Positions 8,632 to 20,600 of a stretch of DNA of 64,000 bases are shown one piece after another. Both the position numbers and the translations under genes were made by a program. This DNA is from Verrucomicrobiota bacterium (lineage in GTDB: Bacteria > Verrucomicrobiota > Verrucomicrobiia > Limisphaerales > PALSA-1396), in the NCBI GenBank assembly GCA_016200005.1, contig JACQFP010000033.1:95146-159145 (forward strand), given 5' to 3'. Numbering within the stretch: position 1 is the first letter of the stretch; the number at the start of each line of letters is the position of its first letter. The notes beneath the pieces are model-generated. The model worked only from the letters and a program-made list of their open reading frames with translations, ran no database searches and had not been told where the DNA came from.

Positions 8632-9144
8632 ATGTCGTCGCCCTTCGATCTCGAACGCCTGTACGATGATCATGCCCAGGCGTTGTTTGCTTTTCTTCTG
8701 AATCTCACCCGCAGCGAAGCCGACACCCACGATCTCCTTCAGGAACTCTTCATCAAGCTCGCCCGACGTCCGCAGTTGCTCGATGGCGTCCGCGAACCAC
8801 GCGCCTTCCTGTTGCGGCTCGCGCACAACCTGGCCATCGACGCCATACGTCGTCGCGGCACGCGGCAGAAAATGCACGAACAGGCGGCTGCCTGCACGGC
8901 TTCCGTCTTTGCGCCAATTGCCGATCCGGATGAACAGGCTTTTCGCAACGCGCTGTCGGAAGCAGTGGGTAAATTGCCCGACGACCAACGGGCGGTTGTT
9001 CACCTGAAACTTTGGGAAGGCCTGACCTTTGACGCGATTGCCGGATTGCTCGACATTCCGCCCAACACCGCCGCCAGCCGCTATCGCTACGGTTTAGACA
9101 AATTACGCGAGCGGCTGCGTCCCCTCTATGACGAGATTAAATGA
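8632..9144 (+). CDS. ECF-type RNA polymerase sigma factor (module 1)
   Basis: A 170-residue sigma-70 family protein with only regions 2 and 4. Region 2: L-Y-D-D-H-A-Q-A-L-F-A-F at 8-19, D-L-L-Q-E-L-F-I-K-L, and R-A-F-L-L-R-L-A-H-N-L-A-I-D near 58-71. Region 4: L-P-D-D-Q-R-A-V-V-H-L-K, then a helix-turn-helix with L-D-I-P-P-N-T-A-A-S-R-Y-R-Y. It heads a three-gene module with a one-TM protein and a large membrane protein, duplicated at 29910-33336, which suggests an extracytoplasmic signalling unit in which the downstream TM protein may act like an anti-sigma factor. Confidence 0.9.
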   Translation: MSSPFDLERLYDDHAQALFAFLLNLTRSEADTHDLLQELFIKLARRPQLLDGVREPRAFLLRLAHNLAIDAIRRRGTRQKMHEQAAACTASVFAPIADPDEQAFRNALSEAVGKLPDDQRAVVHLKLWEGLTFDAIAGLLDIPPNTAASRYRYGLDKLRERLRPLYDEIK

Positions 9145-9152
9145 ACTGCGTG

Positions 9153-9206
9153 GGAGACGAGGTAACGAGGTTCAAAATGAAGTCAGAGTCTCGTGACCTC
9201 GACTCC
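9153..9206. repeat. Inverted repeat between sigma factor and its partner gene
   Basis: Arms 9153-9169 (GGAGACGAGGTAACGAG) and 9190-9206 (CTCGTGACCTCGACTCC) pair at 15 of 17 positions. It looks like the outer family seen at 8355-8516 and fills the gap between the two module-1 genes. Confidence 0.7.
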
Positions 9207-9219
9207 TACCAAGAAAAAA

Positions 9220-9651
9220 ATGAACGACAACGATCTTGAACAACGACTCCAACGGCAAACACTGCGCCCGATCCCAACCGAATGGCGCGCGGAAATCTTG
9301 TCGCACGCGAACGATGCTCCTCACTCATCACGCATCACGCATCCTTCCCTTCTCTCAACTCTCAACCACCAACTCTCAACCATCCTCTGGCCTTGCCCAA
9401 AAGCTTGGGCCGGTCTGGCTGCCGTTTGGTTGATCATCCTCACGCTCAACTTTGCGACCGGCGAAAAACCAACGGCGATTGCAAAAAGACAACCACCGCC
9501 ATCGCCGGAAATGCTGATGGTCTTGAAGGAACAGGAAAAAATATTGGCGGAACTCTTGACGGAACGATCCGAGCCGCGCGAATCAGAGCGGCCCAAGCCG
9601 GGAACACCGTCGCCGCGCAGCGAACGTCGCCATGAAATGATGATGGTATGA
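9220..9651 (+). CDS. One-TM sigma-linked protein, putative anti-sigma (module 1), with repeat-derived segment
   Basis: A 143-residue protein (MNDNDLEQRL start; a GTG 27 bp upstream lies in a repeat and was rejected). One transmembrane helix at about 60-78 follows a W-P-C-P-K-A-W-A-G-L-A-A block, then a coiled acidic/Lys stretch (K-E-Q-E-K-I-L-A-E-L-L) and a P-R-S-E-R-R-H-E tail. The paralogue at 30580-31005 shares W-P-C-x-x-x-W-A-G-L-A-A-x-W-L, E-Q-x-x-x-L-A-E-L and P-R-S-E-R-R-x-E. No zinc-binding HxxxCxxC anti-sigma motif is present, so the anti-sigma role is inferred from position only. Residues 34-54 are encoded by a tandem repeat (9321-9384). The stop overlaps the next gene as ATGA. Confidence 0.65.
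   Translation: MNDNDLEQRLQRQTLRPIPTEWRAEILSHANDAPHSSRITHPSLLSTLNHQLSTILWPCPKAWAGLAAVWLIILTLNFATGEKPTAIAKRQPPPSPEMLMVLKEQEKILAELLTERSEPRESERPKPGTPSPRSERRHEMMMV
9321..9384. repeat. In-frame interspersed repeat within the sigma-linked gene
   Basis: Low-complexity CT-rich tract with tandem units: TCATCACGCATCACGCAT, then CAACTCTCAACCA at 9356-9368 and again at 9370-9382. It translates to H-S-S-R-I-T-H-P-S-L-L-S-T-L-N-H-Q-L-S-T without breaking the frame. Confidence 0.7.
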
Positions 9652-11483
9652 GCGAAGAACCCAAAAGCATCTGGAAAAAGCCATGGAGAGGGGCACGCGG
9701 TTTATTCCTTTGGTGCTTAGTTCTTACTTGCGCAACCTTTCTCATAATCTTCGCGATCACGTTGCTGTCCGAACCCGGTTCAAGCGAAGACTTGCTGGCA
9801 TTCGCTCTGATCAGTTCTATCAGCTTCGTGGCAGGGATGGTTTTGTTGATCTTCTTTGTCAGTTGGCTGTGTTGCTGGCGTAACTTGAAACGAATCTTGT
9901 TTGGTGTCGCCTGCCTCATAACATTGATTGCACTGTTCTACGCCGAAGAAAACTGGCGCGGCAAACACGCGTGGGACAAATACAAGCGCGAGTGGGAAGC
10001 GAAAGGAGAAAAGTTCGACCTCGTTTCGCTGGCATCCCAACTCGTCCCGGACGATCAGAATTTCGCGATGACGACGCTTTGGGTCGAAGAAGTCAGCGGA
10101 ATGATGGGGATGACAAATGCCATGAGGTGGTATGGAGATAAAGTGGCCGCGCTTGGCCATACGAATTTCGTTCGTTGGCTGCAAATGCCGGTCGAGTACT
10201 GGGGCAAAGGTTCGGAACACATAAAGCTAACGTCAGAGCGGTACGGCAACTGGCAAAAAGGTGAAAAGTTCGATTTGAGAGCGTGGCAAGAATATTATCA
10301 CCGACTTGCTGCTGTCACCAATCTTTTTCCGGTTGCATCTCGACCGCAATCGCCTGCCGAAGATGTTTTGGTGGCGTTGAGCAAATACGATTCAACAATC
10401 GAAAGGTTGCGTGCCGCAAGCAAACTTCCTTACGCTCGTTTTCCGCTCGGTTATGGTGATGAAAACCCCTTCGGGATTTTGCTGCCACATCTGGCTTCGC
10501 TGAAAGGCTGCACGCTTACGTTGCGGTTGCGCGCCGTTGCCGAATTGCAAGCTGGCCAGACGGAAAAAGCCTTCAATGACATCCAGTTGATGTTGCGCCT
10601 GATTGAATCAATTCGCGCCGAACCGTTCTTAATTTCACATTTGGTTCGCATTGCGATGCTGCAAATTGCACTGCAACCCATTTGGGAAGGATTGGCCGAC
10701 CACAAATGGACGGACGCGCAACTCGCCGCGCTTGATGCGGAAGTTGGCAAACTCGATTTCCTTGCTGACTACCAATTGTCCATACGTGGCGAGCGCGCCG
10801 GTGGTGTCGGGGAGATCGATTTCCTCCGCCACAATCGAAAATATATCGCAAATATTGGCGACACGGGTGGCTATTCCGATGAGGATGGCAACGCGCATCA
10901 TGCAGACGAGATGAATTTCCAAAAGACGATATTTCGTCTAGCTCCGGGTGGCTGGTTTGAGCAAAACAAAATCTCCACTTGCCGGATACAGACCGAATAT
11001 TATTTGCCGATCATAAATCTAAGGGCGCGCGCCTTTTCATTCGATAAGGAAAAGCAGGCGGACGAAGCGATTGAAGCTCTCGTAACGAACCGAAACCTCA
11101 ACGACTTGTTCGCGGGGTTAGTCGTGCCGGCTTTGAGCAAAGCCTCCAGAAAATTTGTTCAGGCACAATCCTACACGGACATGGTTCGCATCGCCTGCGC
11201 GCTGGAGCGTTATCGGCTCGCTCACGGAAATGTTCCTGAAACACTCGACGCGCTTGCGCCGCAGTTCATGGGAAAAATTCCGCATGACATCATCGGCGGC
11301 CAGCCGCTCAAATACCGCCGCACGGAAGATGGCCTATTCGTTTTATATTCCGTCGGCTGGAACGAAACGGATGATGGCGGCGTGGTGGTCAACCAGAAAA
11401 GTCGTGACCCCCGGAATGAAAGTAGTAGCAAGGTGGATATTTCCCAAGGCGACTGGGTCTGGCGTTATCCGGCCAAGGAATAA
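9648..11483 (+). CDS. Large membrane protein of ECF sigma module 1, function unknown
   Basis: A 611-residue protein. N-terminal region 1-100 has three predicted transmembrane helices (about 19-40, 50-70, 78-95), then a long soluble part ending in a conserved domain: A-C-A-L-E-R-Y-R-L-A-H-G, P-H-D-I-I-G-G-Q-P-L-K-Y-R-R and Y-S-V-G-W-N-E-T-D-D-G-G. The same beginning (E-E-P-K-x-I-W-K-K) and the same ending occur in the paralogue at 31054-33336. No catalytic motif was recognised. The 4-bp overlap with the one-TM gene points to coupled translation, so the two products probably act together at the membrane. Confidence 0.7.
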   Translation: MSEEPKSIWKKPWRGARGLFLWCLVLTCATFLIIFAITLLSEPGSSEDLLAFALISSISFVAGMVLLIFFVSWLCCWRNLKRILFGVACLITLIALFYAEENWRGKHAWDKYKREWEAKGEKFDLVSLASQLVPDDQNFAMTTLWVEEVSGMMGMTNAMRWYGDKVAALGHTNFVRWLQMPVEYWGKGSEHIKLTSERYGNWQKGEKFDLRAWQEYYHRLAAVTNLFPVASRPQSPAEDVLVALSKYDSTIERLRAASKLPYARFPLGYGDENPFGILLPHLASLKGCTLTLRLRAVAELQAGQTEKAFNDIQLMLRLIESIRAEPFLISHLVRIAMLQIALQPIWEGLADHKWTDAQLAALDAEVGKLDFLADYQLSIRGERAGGVGEIDFLRHNRKYIANIGDTGGYSDEDGNAHHADEMNFQKTIFRLAPGGWFEQNKISTCRIQTEYYLPIINLRARAFSFDKEKQADEAIEALVTNRNLNDLFAGLVVPALSKASRKFVQAQSYTDMVRIACALERYRLAHGNVPETLDALAPQFMGKIPHDIIGGQPLKYRRTEDGLFVLYSVGWNETDDGGVVVNQKSRDPRNESSSKVDISQGDWVWRYPAKE

Positions 11484-11505
11484 TTCTCTCGGCGAAGCGT
11501 CGGCG

Positions 11506-11586
11506 GTTGGAGTTCAAGCTTTAGCTTGTCGGGGTTGCGCCAAATCCAGCCCCGGCACCAGAACAAGCTGAAGCTTGAACTCCAAC
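11506..11586. repeat. Interspersed inverted repeat, GTTGGAGTTCAAGCTT family, copy 1
   Basis: Perfect 16-bp arms GTTGGAGTTCAAGCTT (11506-11521) and AAGCTTGAACTCCAAC (11571-11586); the match extends to about 25 bp with two differences. It sits between two genes transcribed in the same direction. Further copies are at 21141-21219 and 22346-22370. Confidence 0.9.
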
Positions 11587-11662
11587 TCAAGCGTGTCAGC
11601 TCCTCTTAAAAGCCAGATTGACTTCCCGAACCATCCTGCTATGCCTTCCGCGATCCAACTCT

Positions 11663-14600
11663 ATGAAGCTGCGCCACGCCTTTACATTTTTACTCCTAGC
11701 AACAATTGTTTCAAGCGCATCGGCGTCCACGTGCGTTCAACCCCCGCCCGGACTCGTTTCCTGGTGGCGCGCGGAAAGCAACGCGCTCGACCACGTCAGC
11801 ACGAATCACGGCAACCTCGTCAACGGCGTCACGTTCGCCCCCGGCAAGGTTGGACAGGCCTTCAATTTCAGCGGCACCAGTTTCGTGGACGTGCCGAATG
11901 ACGCCAGCCTCAGCTTTTCGCGAACCTCGGCAATGACCGTCGCGCTCTGGGCCTATCGCACCGGCGGGAGCGGAGGGCATCTGCTGGGCAAGCGTGTCAG
12001 TTGCGGCAGCGACATCAATTATCAACTGTTCGCGCCGCCCATCGGTTTTGGCGGCGAGCCGGGGACGGGTTTTGGCACCAGCGAAGACCTGCCCTTGAAT
12101 CAATGGACGCATCTGGCCGTGACCTTCGACGGTACAAACTTCAGCCTGTACATCAATGGCAGTTTGAGCGCGACGAACCAAAGCACGCTCGGCGCGCCGA
12201 ACAACGCCTCGTTGCGCATCGGCACTTCCGGCGATTGCGTCGCCTACACCGGTTTGCTGGACGAAATCCAGATTTTCAACCGCGCTCTTTCGGCCGGCGA
12301 AGTTGCGGGCATTGTGACGGCGGACAACGCCGGCTTGTGCGTCGGTCAGCAGTTCAACCCCACCAGCGATTTCAGCGACACGAATGGCAATCCCAACGGC
12401 GTCTGGAGCTACGGTTGGATGCCGACGGACTTCAGCCAATTTAACCTGTTCACCAATCATCTCGGGCTGCCCGGCAACAATCCAATTTGGTACGGCTGGG
12501 GCGGCGATCGCACTCCGGGCATCTGGCACAATCTTGGCGGGCCGGTTGTCGGCGTGCCCACCGGCTGGCTTGCGCAGCACCCGGGCAACGGCACTGAACC
12601 TTGCGTGCTCCGTTGGACGGCGCCGGTCTCGGGCGACGCACACGTCGCCGGCCGTTTTCTTCCCGGCGACGGCGGTTACATGCAGGTGGCCGTGCGCCGC
12701 AACAACCAGCCGTGGTGGAACGCGGGCGACGCGGGCGCGTTTTCGTTGAGCGCTTCGGTGGTGGGCGGTGACACGGTGGACTTCGCGGTCTATGGCGGTT
12801 ACTTTTACGGCACTACGCCGATTGAAGCGGAGATCACGCTGCTGTCCTCCCAAACCAACGGCCATCGCGACCTCCTGGTTGCAGGCATCTCCGCTCCCGC
12901 CAGCGCCGTGGTCGGCCAACCCACGCCGATCGTGTTCACTCTCACCAACGCGGGCGACGGCATTGCTTTCGGCGGATGGGCCGACGCCTTTCTACTGGCG
13001 ACAAATCTTGCCGGCGCGCCCACGCAAACGCTCGCCGTCGTCAACTTCAACGGCGTGCTCTCCGGCCACGCTTCCGTCACCGTCACGCAAACGCTGATCT
13101 TCCCGGCGTCGGATCTGGGTCAACAATACCTCGGGATTAACGCCGACAGTGCGGATCAAGTGTCAGAGGTCAACGAAGCCAACAACACATTGTTCAGCGC
13201 CACACCCATTCAAGTGACTGCGCCAGATTTGGCGGCGCTCTCTGTCGGCGCACCCGCCAGCGCGCAGTTCGGCCAGACGATCAACGTCACTTGGAATGTT
13301 CAGAACGCCGGGGATGCCGCTGCCAACGCCGTCTGGTCGGACAAACTTTACCTGACAACCAATTCAAGTTCGCTCGGGGGCGCGATCCTTTTGTTCACGC
13401 GAAGCATGGCCGATGTTTCACCGCTGGTCGCGGGCGACAGTTACGTCCGCACTCAAGCTGTGACGCTGCCGCTGACAACTTCGCTCCTGCCGGGAAATTA
13501 TTTTATCGTCGCCGTCGCAGACCAAACCGGCGTGCTCATCGAGGCGAACGAAACGAACAACACCGTGGCCAGTTCGGCCATCGTCCTGAGCAATCCGCCG
13601 TTGCCCGACCTGCGGATCAGCAGCGTGGTCGGGCCTGACTTTGCTTTTCCCGGCGAAGTCATTTCCGTTGTCTGCACGGTGACGAACTCCGGCTCGGGCA
13701 CGGTGTCGGGAAATTTTTCCAACTCGATTGTGCTCTCGGCCGACCTGACGATTGGCGGCGATTTGTTGCTGGGCGGATTCGGTGTCGCCAACGCGCTCCC
13801 GCCGAACGCGTCCATTACCGCGACGCAAACCGTGAGCATCCCGCTGACCGGCATTTCCGGCGCGCTGCACCTGGCGGTGCTGGCGGATTCGGACAACTTG
13901 GTGTTTGAGCAGGACGAAGGCAACAATGCCGCCTTCGCCACGAACACCATTACGATTCCCGCGGCGTTGAAATTGAGTTTGAGCGCGGACAGCCTTCCCG
14001 AAAGCCCGACGAACGCCTTCGTGCGCGCGAGTCTTTCCCGCAACGGTGTGACGGATTCGAACCTCGTCGTGAACCTAAGCGCCAGCATTTCGAACGAACT
14101 TCAGTTTCCTCCTAGCGTCACCATCCCGGCCGGCCAGTCGGTGGTGCTGTTCGATGTCCATCCGCGGGCTGATGGGATTCCCGACGGCGACAAGGTCGTG
14201 ACGCTGCGCGCCAACGGCGGCACGAATATTTTTGAATCTTCGGCCAACCTCACCGTCATCGACGTGGACAAACCGGTGTTGACCCTGACTCTGCAAACGA
14301 ACCTGATGATGGAAAGTGCCAGCCAACTGGCGACCGTCTCACGCGCGCCGACCACGACCAACGACCTCCTGGTGTTGCTGATTCCGTCCAGTTCGAGCCG
14401 TCTCCTCGTGCCGCAAACCGTGACGATTCCCGCCAATCAAGCTTCGGTTCAGTTCACAATCACCGCGGTGGACAACCCCGTTCTGGAGTTGCCGCAAACG
14501 GTCAGCGTCACCGCCAGCGCCGCGGGCTTCACCAACAGCGCGCAGATCTTCACCATTTTCGACAACGACGCGCCCATGTTGTCGCTGCAACTCGGCAGCA

Positions 14601-17600
14601 CGACGGTGAGCGAAGGCGCGGGCGGCGCGGCGACCATCGGCACAATCACCCGCACCTTCGCCAGCGCGCAGCCGATGGTCATCGCCTTGTCGAGCAGCAA
14701 CCTCAACGCCGCCATCGTGCCCGCGTCGGTGACCATTCCCGCCAACGTAACGTCCACCACTTTTCCGGTCGGCGCCGTCAACAATTCGATTGTGGACGGC
14801 ACGAAGACCTCGCTCATTGCCGCGAGCGCGGTGGACGCCATCAACGGCCAGCCGCTCGGCCCGGCGGCGCAAGCGCTCCTGCAGGTGACGGACGACGACG
14901 GCCCGACGCTTTCTGTGTCACTGGCACAAACCGTCGTGCGCGAAGGCTTGAATCCGGCGACGACGGCGACCATTTCCCGCAACACCGGGACGAACGCCGA
15001 TCTGTTGATCTCGCTTGCATCGAGCGACACAACCGAGGCGACGGTGCAGAGTTCGGCGACAATTCCCGCCGGACAGAGTTCGGTGACGGTGAACATCGCG
15101 AGCGTCAACGACGGCGTCGCGGATGGAAATCAAAACGTGGACATCACGGCGAGTGCGGGCGGTTTCACCAGCGGTTCGGCGCGCCTGGTGGTTTCGGACA
15201 CGGATCTGCCGGACCTGATCATTTCTCAAATCACGCTGCCGACCAATGGCTACAACGGCAGCGTGGCGCAACTGACTTACACGCTGGCAAACTCGGGCGT
15301 CGCCGCCATGAATGGCACTTCGATTCAACAGGTGCTGCTTTCCAGCGATCCTTACCTCGGCAACGACACGCTCATCGGCACGTTTGGATTCACCGGGACG
15401 CTCGCGGCAGGCGGACAAACGAATCGGACCATTCCGTTCACACTTCCATCCGCGCCGGGAACGTATTGGGTGATTGTGACCGCCGACAGCACGGGGTTGA
15501 TCACGGAAGGCTCAGAGAACAACAACACGAGCATCACCGCGGTGCCGATTCAAGTCACCGCGGCTTACACGGCCGTGGTCGCAACCGCCGTCACGACTGC
15601 GCCGACGGGAACGGATGTGCCGTTGACCGGCTCGGCAACCAGTGCGCTCGGCGGTCCGGCTACAAACGTGCCGGTGAACATTTACGTAGATGTCCGCTCC
15701 ACGCGTCGAACACTCGCGGTGACCACCGATGCCAGCGGACAATTCTCGACTGTCTTCCATCCGTTGCCGGGAGAGGCAGGACATTATGATCTCAGTGCCG
15801 CGAATCCGGGCGTCACCAACACCAGCCCGCAGGACAGTTTCACTTTGTTGGGGATGCGGTTCGAGCCGCCGAATCCGTCGGTGACGATGGCGGCGTTGAG
15901 CACGGTTTCCAATCAGGTCGCCGTGGTGAACCTGAGCGACATGCCCATCACGGGGTTGAGCGCCAGTGCGATCGGGCTGCCGCCCAGCCTGTCGGCGACG
16001 ATCGACGTGAGCAATGCGCTGCCCGGCTCGGCTTCGATTCCGTTGAGCTACACGATTCAATCGCTCACGGATGGCGGACTTGTCGGGACGTTTTTGATCC
16101 GTGTCACCGGCGCGGGCGGCGTGGTGGCCGATTTGCCGGTGAACCTGAACGTGCGGGCTTTGCAGGCGCGCCTGGTCGTTTATCCGGGGCAACTTTCCGC
16201 CGGGATGTTGCGCGGCGCGCAGACGCTGATTGCTTTCGATGTGGTCAATGAAGGCGGCAAGACGAGCGGGCCGGTGCAGGTGCATTTGCCGGACGTGCCG
16301 TGGATGAGCGTGGCTTCGCCACAACCGCTGCCGTCGCTTGCGCCCGGTGAAACGAATCGGGTGACGTTGCAACTGGCGCCCGCGGTTGATTTTCCGCTGG
16401 GCCAACAACAGGGCATCCTGCTGGTGTCCGGCGACGACACGCAGACGCCTGTTTCGTTTTCGTTTGTGGCGATCTCCAGCGCGAAGGGAATTCTAAACGT
16501 CGAGGCGGTGGATGAATTGACTTTTTACGGAGCCGGCGCGCCGAAGATTTCCGGCGCCGCCGTGACCTTGCGGGATGCGGTCACGACGCAAGTCATCACC
16601 AACGGCATCACCGACACGAACGGCCAATGGACATTGCCCGACTTGCAGGAGGCATATTACATCGTGGAGGTGAGCGCGGACAAACACACTCCGTTTCATC
16701 AGACCATGCTGGTGTCCGGCGGGTTGACGAACACGCTGCAGGCGTTTCTTTCGCGCCAGACGGTGCAGTATTTTTGGACCGTGGTGCCGACAGAGATTCA
16801 GGATCGCACGCGCATCCAGATCGAAACGGTGTTCGAGACGGTCGTGCCCATCCCGGTGATCACCGTCGAGCCGTCGTTGATTGATCTGGCCGACCTCCAG
16901 GGCGATACGATGCAGGTGGATTTGAAAATCTCCAACCACGGACTCATCGCGGCCAATGGCGCGACGCTGCATTTCGGTTCGCATCCCGATTACGAAATCA
17001 AGCCGTTGACCGAGAATCTGGGCACCATCGCGGCCCAAAGCACGTTGACCGTGCCGTTGTTGATCCGGAATTTATCCGCCAGTCGTCCGGCCGGCGCCGC
17101 CAACAGACCCGGTTCGGGTTCGCCTTGCACATTCGGCGGTGGGGTCGGTTGGTCGCTGGTTTGCGGAAAACAGACCAATCAGTACAGCGCATCGGTGACG
17201 GCAATTAATGCCGGTGATTGCTCGGTCAGTTCCGGCGGTTCGCCGGTCACTTACGACTCGGTGCCCTCACAACCGCTGCCGCCGAGTTATCAGGAAATCA
17301 AACCCGCCCCGCCTCCGCCCGGTGGCGGTGGCGGCGCCTACTCCGTCGGTCAGGTGAACATCGTCGCGCCGGTGAGTTGCGCGCCGTGCGGGACGAATTT
17401 CGAGGCTGAACCAGTCTTCTCCGTGGATCTCTCCACGTTTTTTCAGTTCTTGAAACCGATCATCGAAAACGCGATCAAGGCGCAAGCCGGCGGGCTGGTC
17501 GATCCCACTGTGAAGATCAAGGCCGCCGGCGGACTGCAAACATGTTGCTCCCAGGGGAATCAAGGGTACGAAGGATTTGCATCAGCGAGCGCGACGTTGG

Positions 17601-20600
17601 AAATCGGCGTCGGCCCGCTCTTCGAGCAGGAGGCTTCGCTCACCATCACGCTCGACAGCCAACCCCCGGCCTCGGCCTCCTTGCATGGCGGCGTCAAGGT
17701 CGGCGTTCAGGTGACCGGCAGCCTTTCGCTGTCCGGGACACTGACCACCGGCTGTCTGGATTCCGGTCCGGAAGTGACGGTGTCGGCCAGCGTGGGGCTG
17801 AGTTTCTTTGGCGGCGTTACCGGCGACCTTTCCGCGACCATTCAGGGCGGCAATCAATCCGGCGAAACCACCCCGGTCAGCGTCAACGGCAGCGTGCAGG
17901 GCGGCGCCACCCTCACGTTTACTTACAGTCACGGCACGTTGACTTCGCAAGTCTGTTCGGAAGGACTTTACTACACGGCGCTCGTGAACCTCCTGGGCCA
18001 ACAATACAATCTCTTTGCCGCGGAAAAGAATTACATCATCCAGCCGTATTGTCCCGGCGCGGCCCGGTCGGAGTTCCTCGACTATCCGGAACGCAAGGCG
18101 ATGCAGGAACTTGAAAAGCAAATCCTGCCCGTGTTGAAACAGCACGCAGACAAACTCAAGGCGCAGAGTCACGCCGGCCATCCTCAGAGACATGCCCGGC
18201 GCGAAACACATCCCAAATCTGGGAAACATTCGAAGTCTGGTGCTGAGTCGCCAACCGCCGCCGATGCCAATCGTCCCTCGGTCGCCAGTGCCGACATTTG
18301 CGCCCGCGTCCGTCTGCATCTCGATCAGGACCTGGTGATGACTCGCAGCGCCTTCAACGCCACGCTCGAACTGGTGAACAATGATCCTGCCTTGAGCCTC
18401 TCCAACATCGCCGTGCAGGTGAATGTGCTCGACGTGGCGGGCAACATCGCCAACGACAAATTCGGTCTCGAACCGCCCCGGCTCACCGGTCTGAATGCGG
18501 TGGACGGCACGGGTGTTGTTCCGTCGGAGGCCACGGGCATCGCCTCGTGGATTCTGATTCCGAATTCCGACGCCGCGCCGGAAGGTCCAACGCAATATTC
18601 CGTCGGCGGTCTGCTGACTTACACGCAAGATGGCCGGCAGATCATGGTGCCGCTGCTGCCCGTGCCTATCACCGTCTTCCCCGACGCCAGGCTTAAGATC
18701 AAATATTTCCATCAACGCGATGTCTTCAGCGATGATCCGTTCACGCCGTTGATTGAACCCGCCGAGCCGTACTCGCTGGGCGTGCTCATCCAGAACGTCG
18801 GCAAGGGCGCGGCGAAGAACGTGACGATTTCCTCCAGCCAACCAACCATCGTGGAGAACGAAAAAGGGCTGTTGATCGACTTCAAGATCATCGCGACGCA
18901 GGTTGGTAGCAACGCGGCCCAGCCGTCGCTCACCGCGAATTTTGGCGACATCGCGCCGGGGAAAATCGGCCTCGCGCAATGGCTGTTTCAATCTTCACTG
19001 CAAGGCCAGTTCATTGATTACTCCGCCAGCTTCACGCACGTGGACAGTCTCGGTGATCCGAAACTGTCGCTGGTCGATAGCGTCGAAATTCACGAAATGA
19101 ATCACGTCGTGAGAGCCACGGGCGCGTTCGACGACGGTTTGCCCGACTTTCTCGTCAACGACGTCGCGAACGGCGGGAATTTGCCGGACACACTTTATCT
19201 GAGCGATGGCAGCATCATGCCGGTCAGCATGGCGACCGGGCCAGCGAGCGACGGCCCGCCGACGGTTTCCAACCTGCTGGTGCACGTGACGGCCGCGATG
19301 CCGGCGGGCTGGGCGTACCTGGAAATGCCTGATCCCGCGAACGGCCTGTTCAAACTGGTGCGCGTGCGCCGCCCGGACAACAGCGAGGTGCCGCTCAACG
19401 ACGACGCGTGGATCACGGACCGCACGTTCATTGAAAACAGCCATCGGCCCATCGATGAGTTCAAATTCCATCTGCTCGACTACAACAGCACCGGCAGTTA
19501 CACGCTGGAATACGCCGTCATTCCGGGCGGCCCTGACACCACGCCACCCACGAGCGCCGTGACACCGCTGAACGAATTCAACACTACCCAATTCGCGGTT
19601 AGCTGGTCGGGGCAAGATGAGGAAGGCGGCAGCGGCGTGGCGAGCTTTGACATTTTTGTTTCGGACGACGGTGGACCGTTTACGCCGTGGTTGCAGAACT
19701 CGCATGTCACCGCAGGAATCTATTCAGGCGTGGCGGGACATCATTATTCGTTTTACAGCGTCGCCGTGGACGGCGCGGGCAATCGCGAGGCGGTGCCCGG
19801 CGCGCCGGACGCGCAAACCACTGTCACCGCCAACACGGCACCGGTGATAAGTCCCATCAGCGACGTCACGATCAATGAAGGCCAGACTGTTGATCTTACC
19901 GTCAGCGCGACCGACAACGAGGGCAACGCGGTCACGTTCAGTGTCGCGCCCGGCGCGCCCCCGGGTATGACGATCAATCCGGTCTCCGGCGCGTTGCATT
20001 GGGAAACCAGCGAAGCGCACGGGCCGGGCGTTTATCCGGTTTCCGTCCACGCGACCGACAACGGAATTCCGTCGCTCCTCGCCACGCGCTCGTTCAACGT
20101 GACGGTCAATGAAGTGAACTCACCGCCGGTGTTGCCGGCGCTGGCGGCCGCTTATTTCGTGACGGAGAACGAGACGCTGGTCATCGATGCGCGCGCGACG
20201 GATGCGGACATCCCGGCCAATCCGCTCGAGTACACGTTGAATACCAACGCGCCGGCAGGCGCGGGAATTTCCGGCGGCTTCTTCTCGTGGACGCCGTCTG
20301 AAACGCAGGGCGGCACGACCAATGTCATCACCATCACCGTGAATGATCACGGCGCGCCGCCGTACTTGGACTCGCGCACGTTCACTGTCGTCGTCCTCGA
20401 CACGAACACCCCACCGGTAATTGAGCCAATACCCGACGCGGTGATTTTTGAAGGCGATTCACTTTCCATCACCGCCGCGGTGAGTGACGCGGACATTCCG
20501 GCGGACGTGGTCACGCTTTCGATGCTGTCCGGCACGCCGACCAACGCCGTCCTCGATAACGCGAGTCGGGTGTTGACCTGGACGCCGCTGCTCTCCCAGG

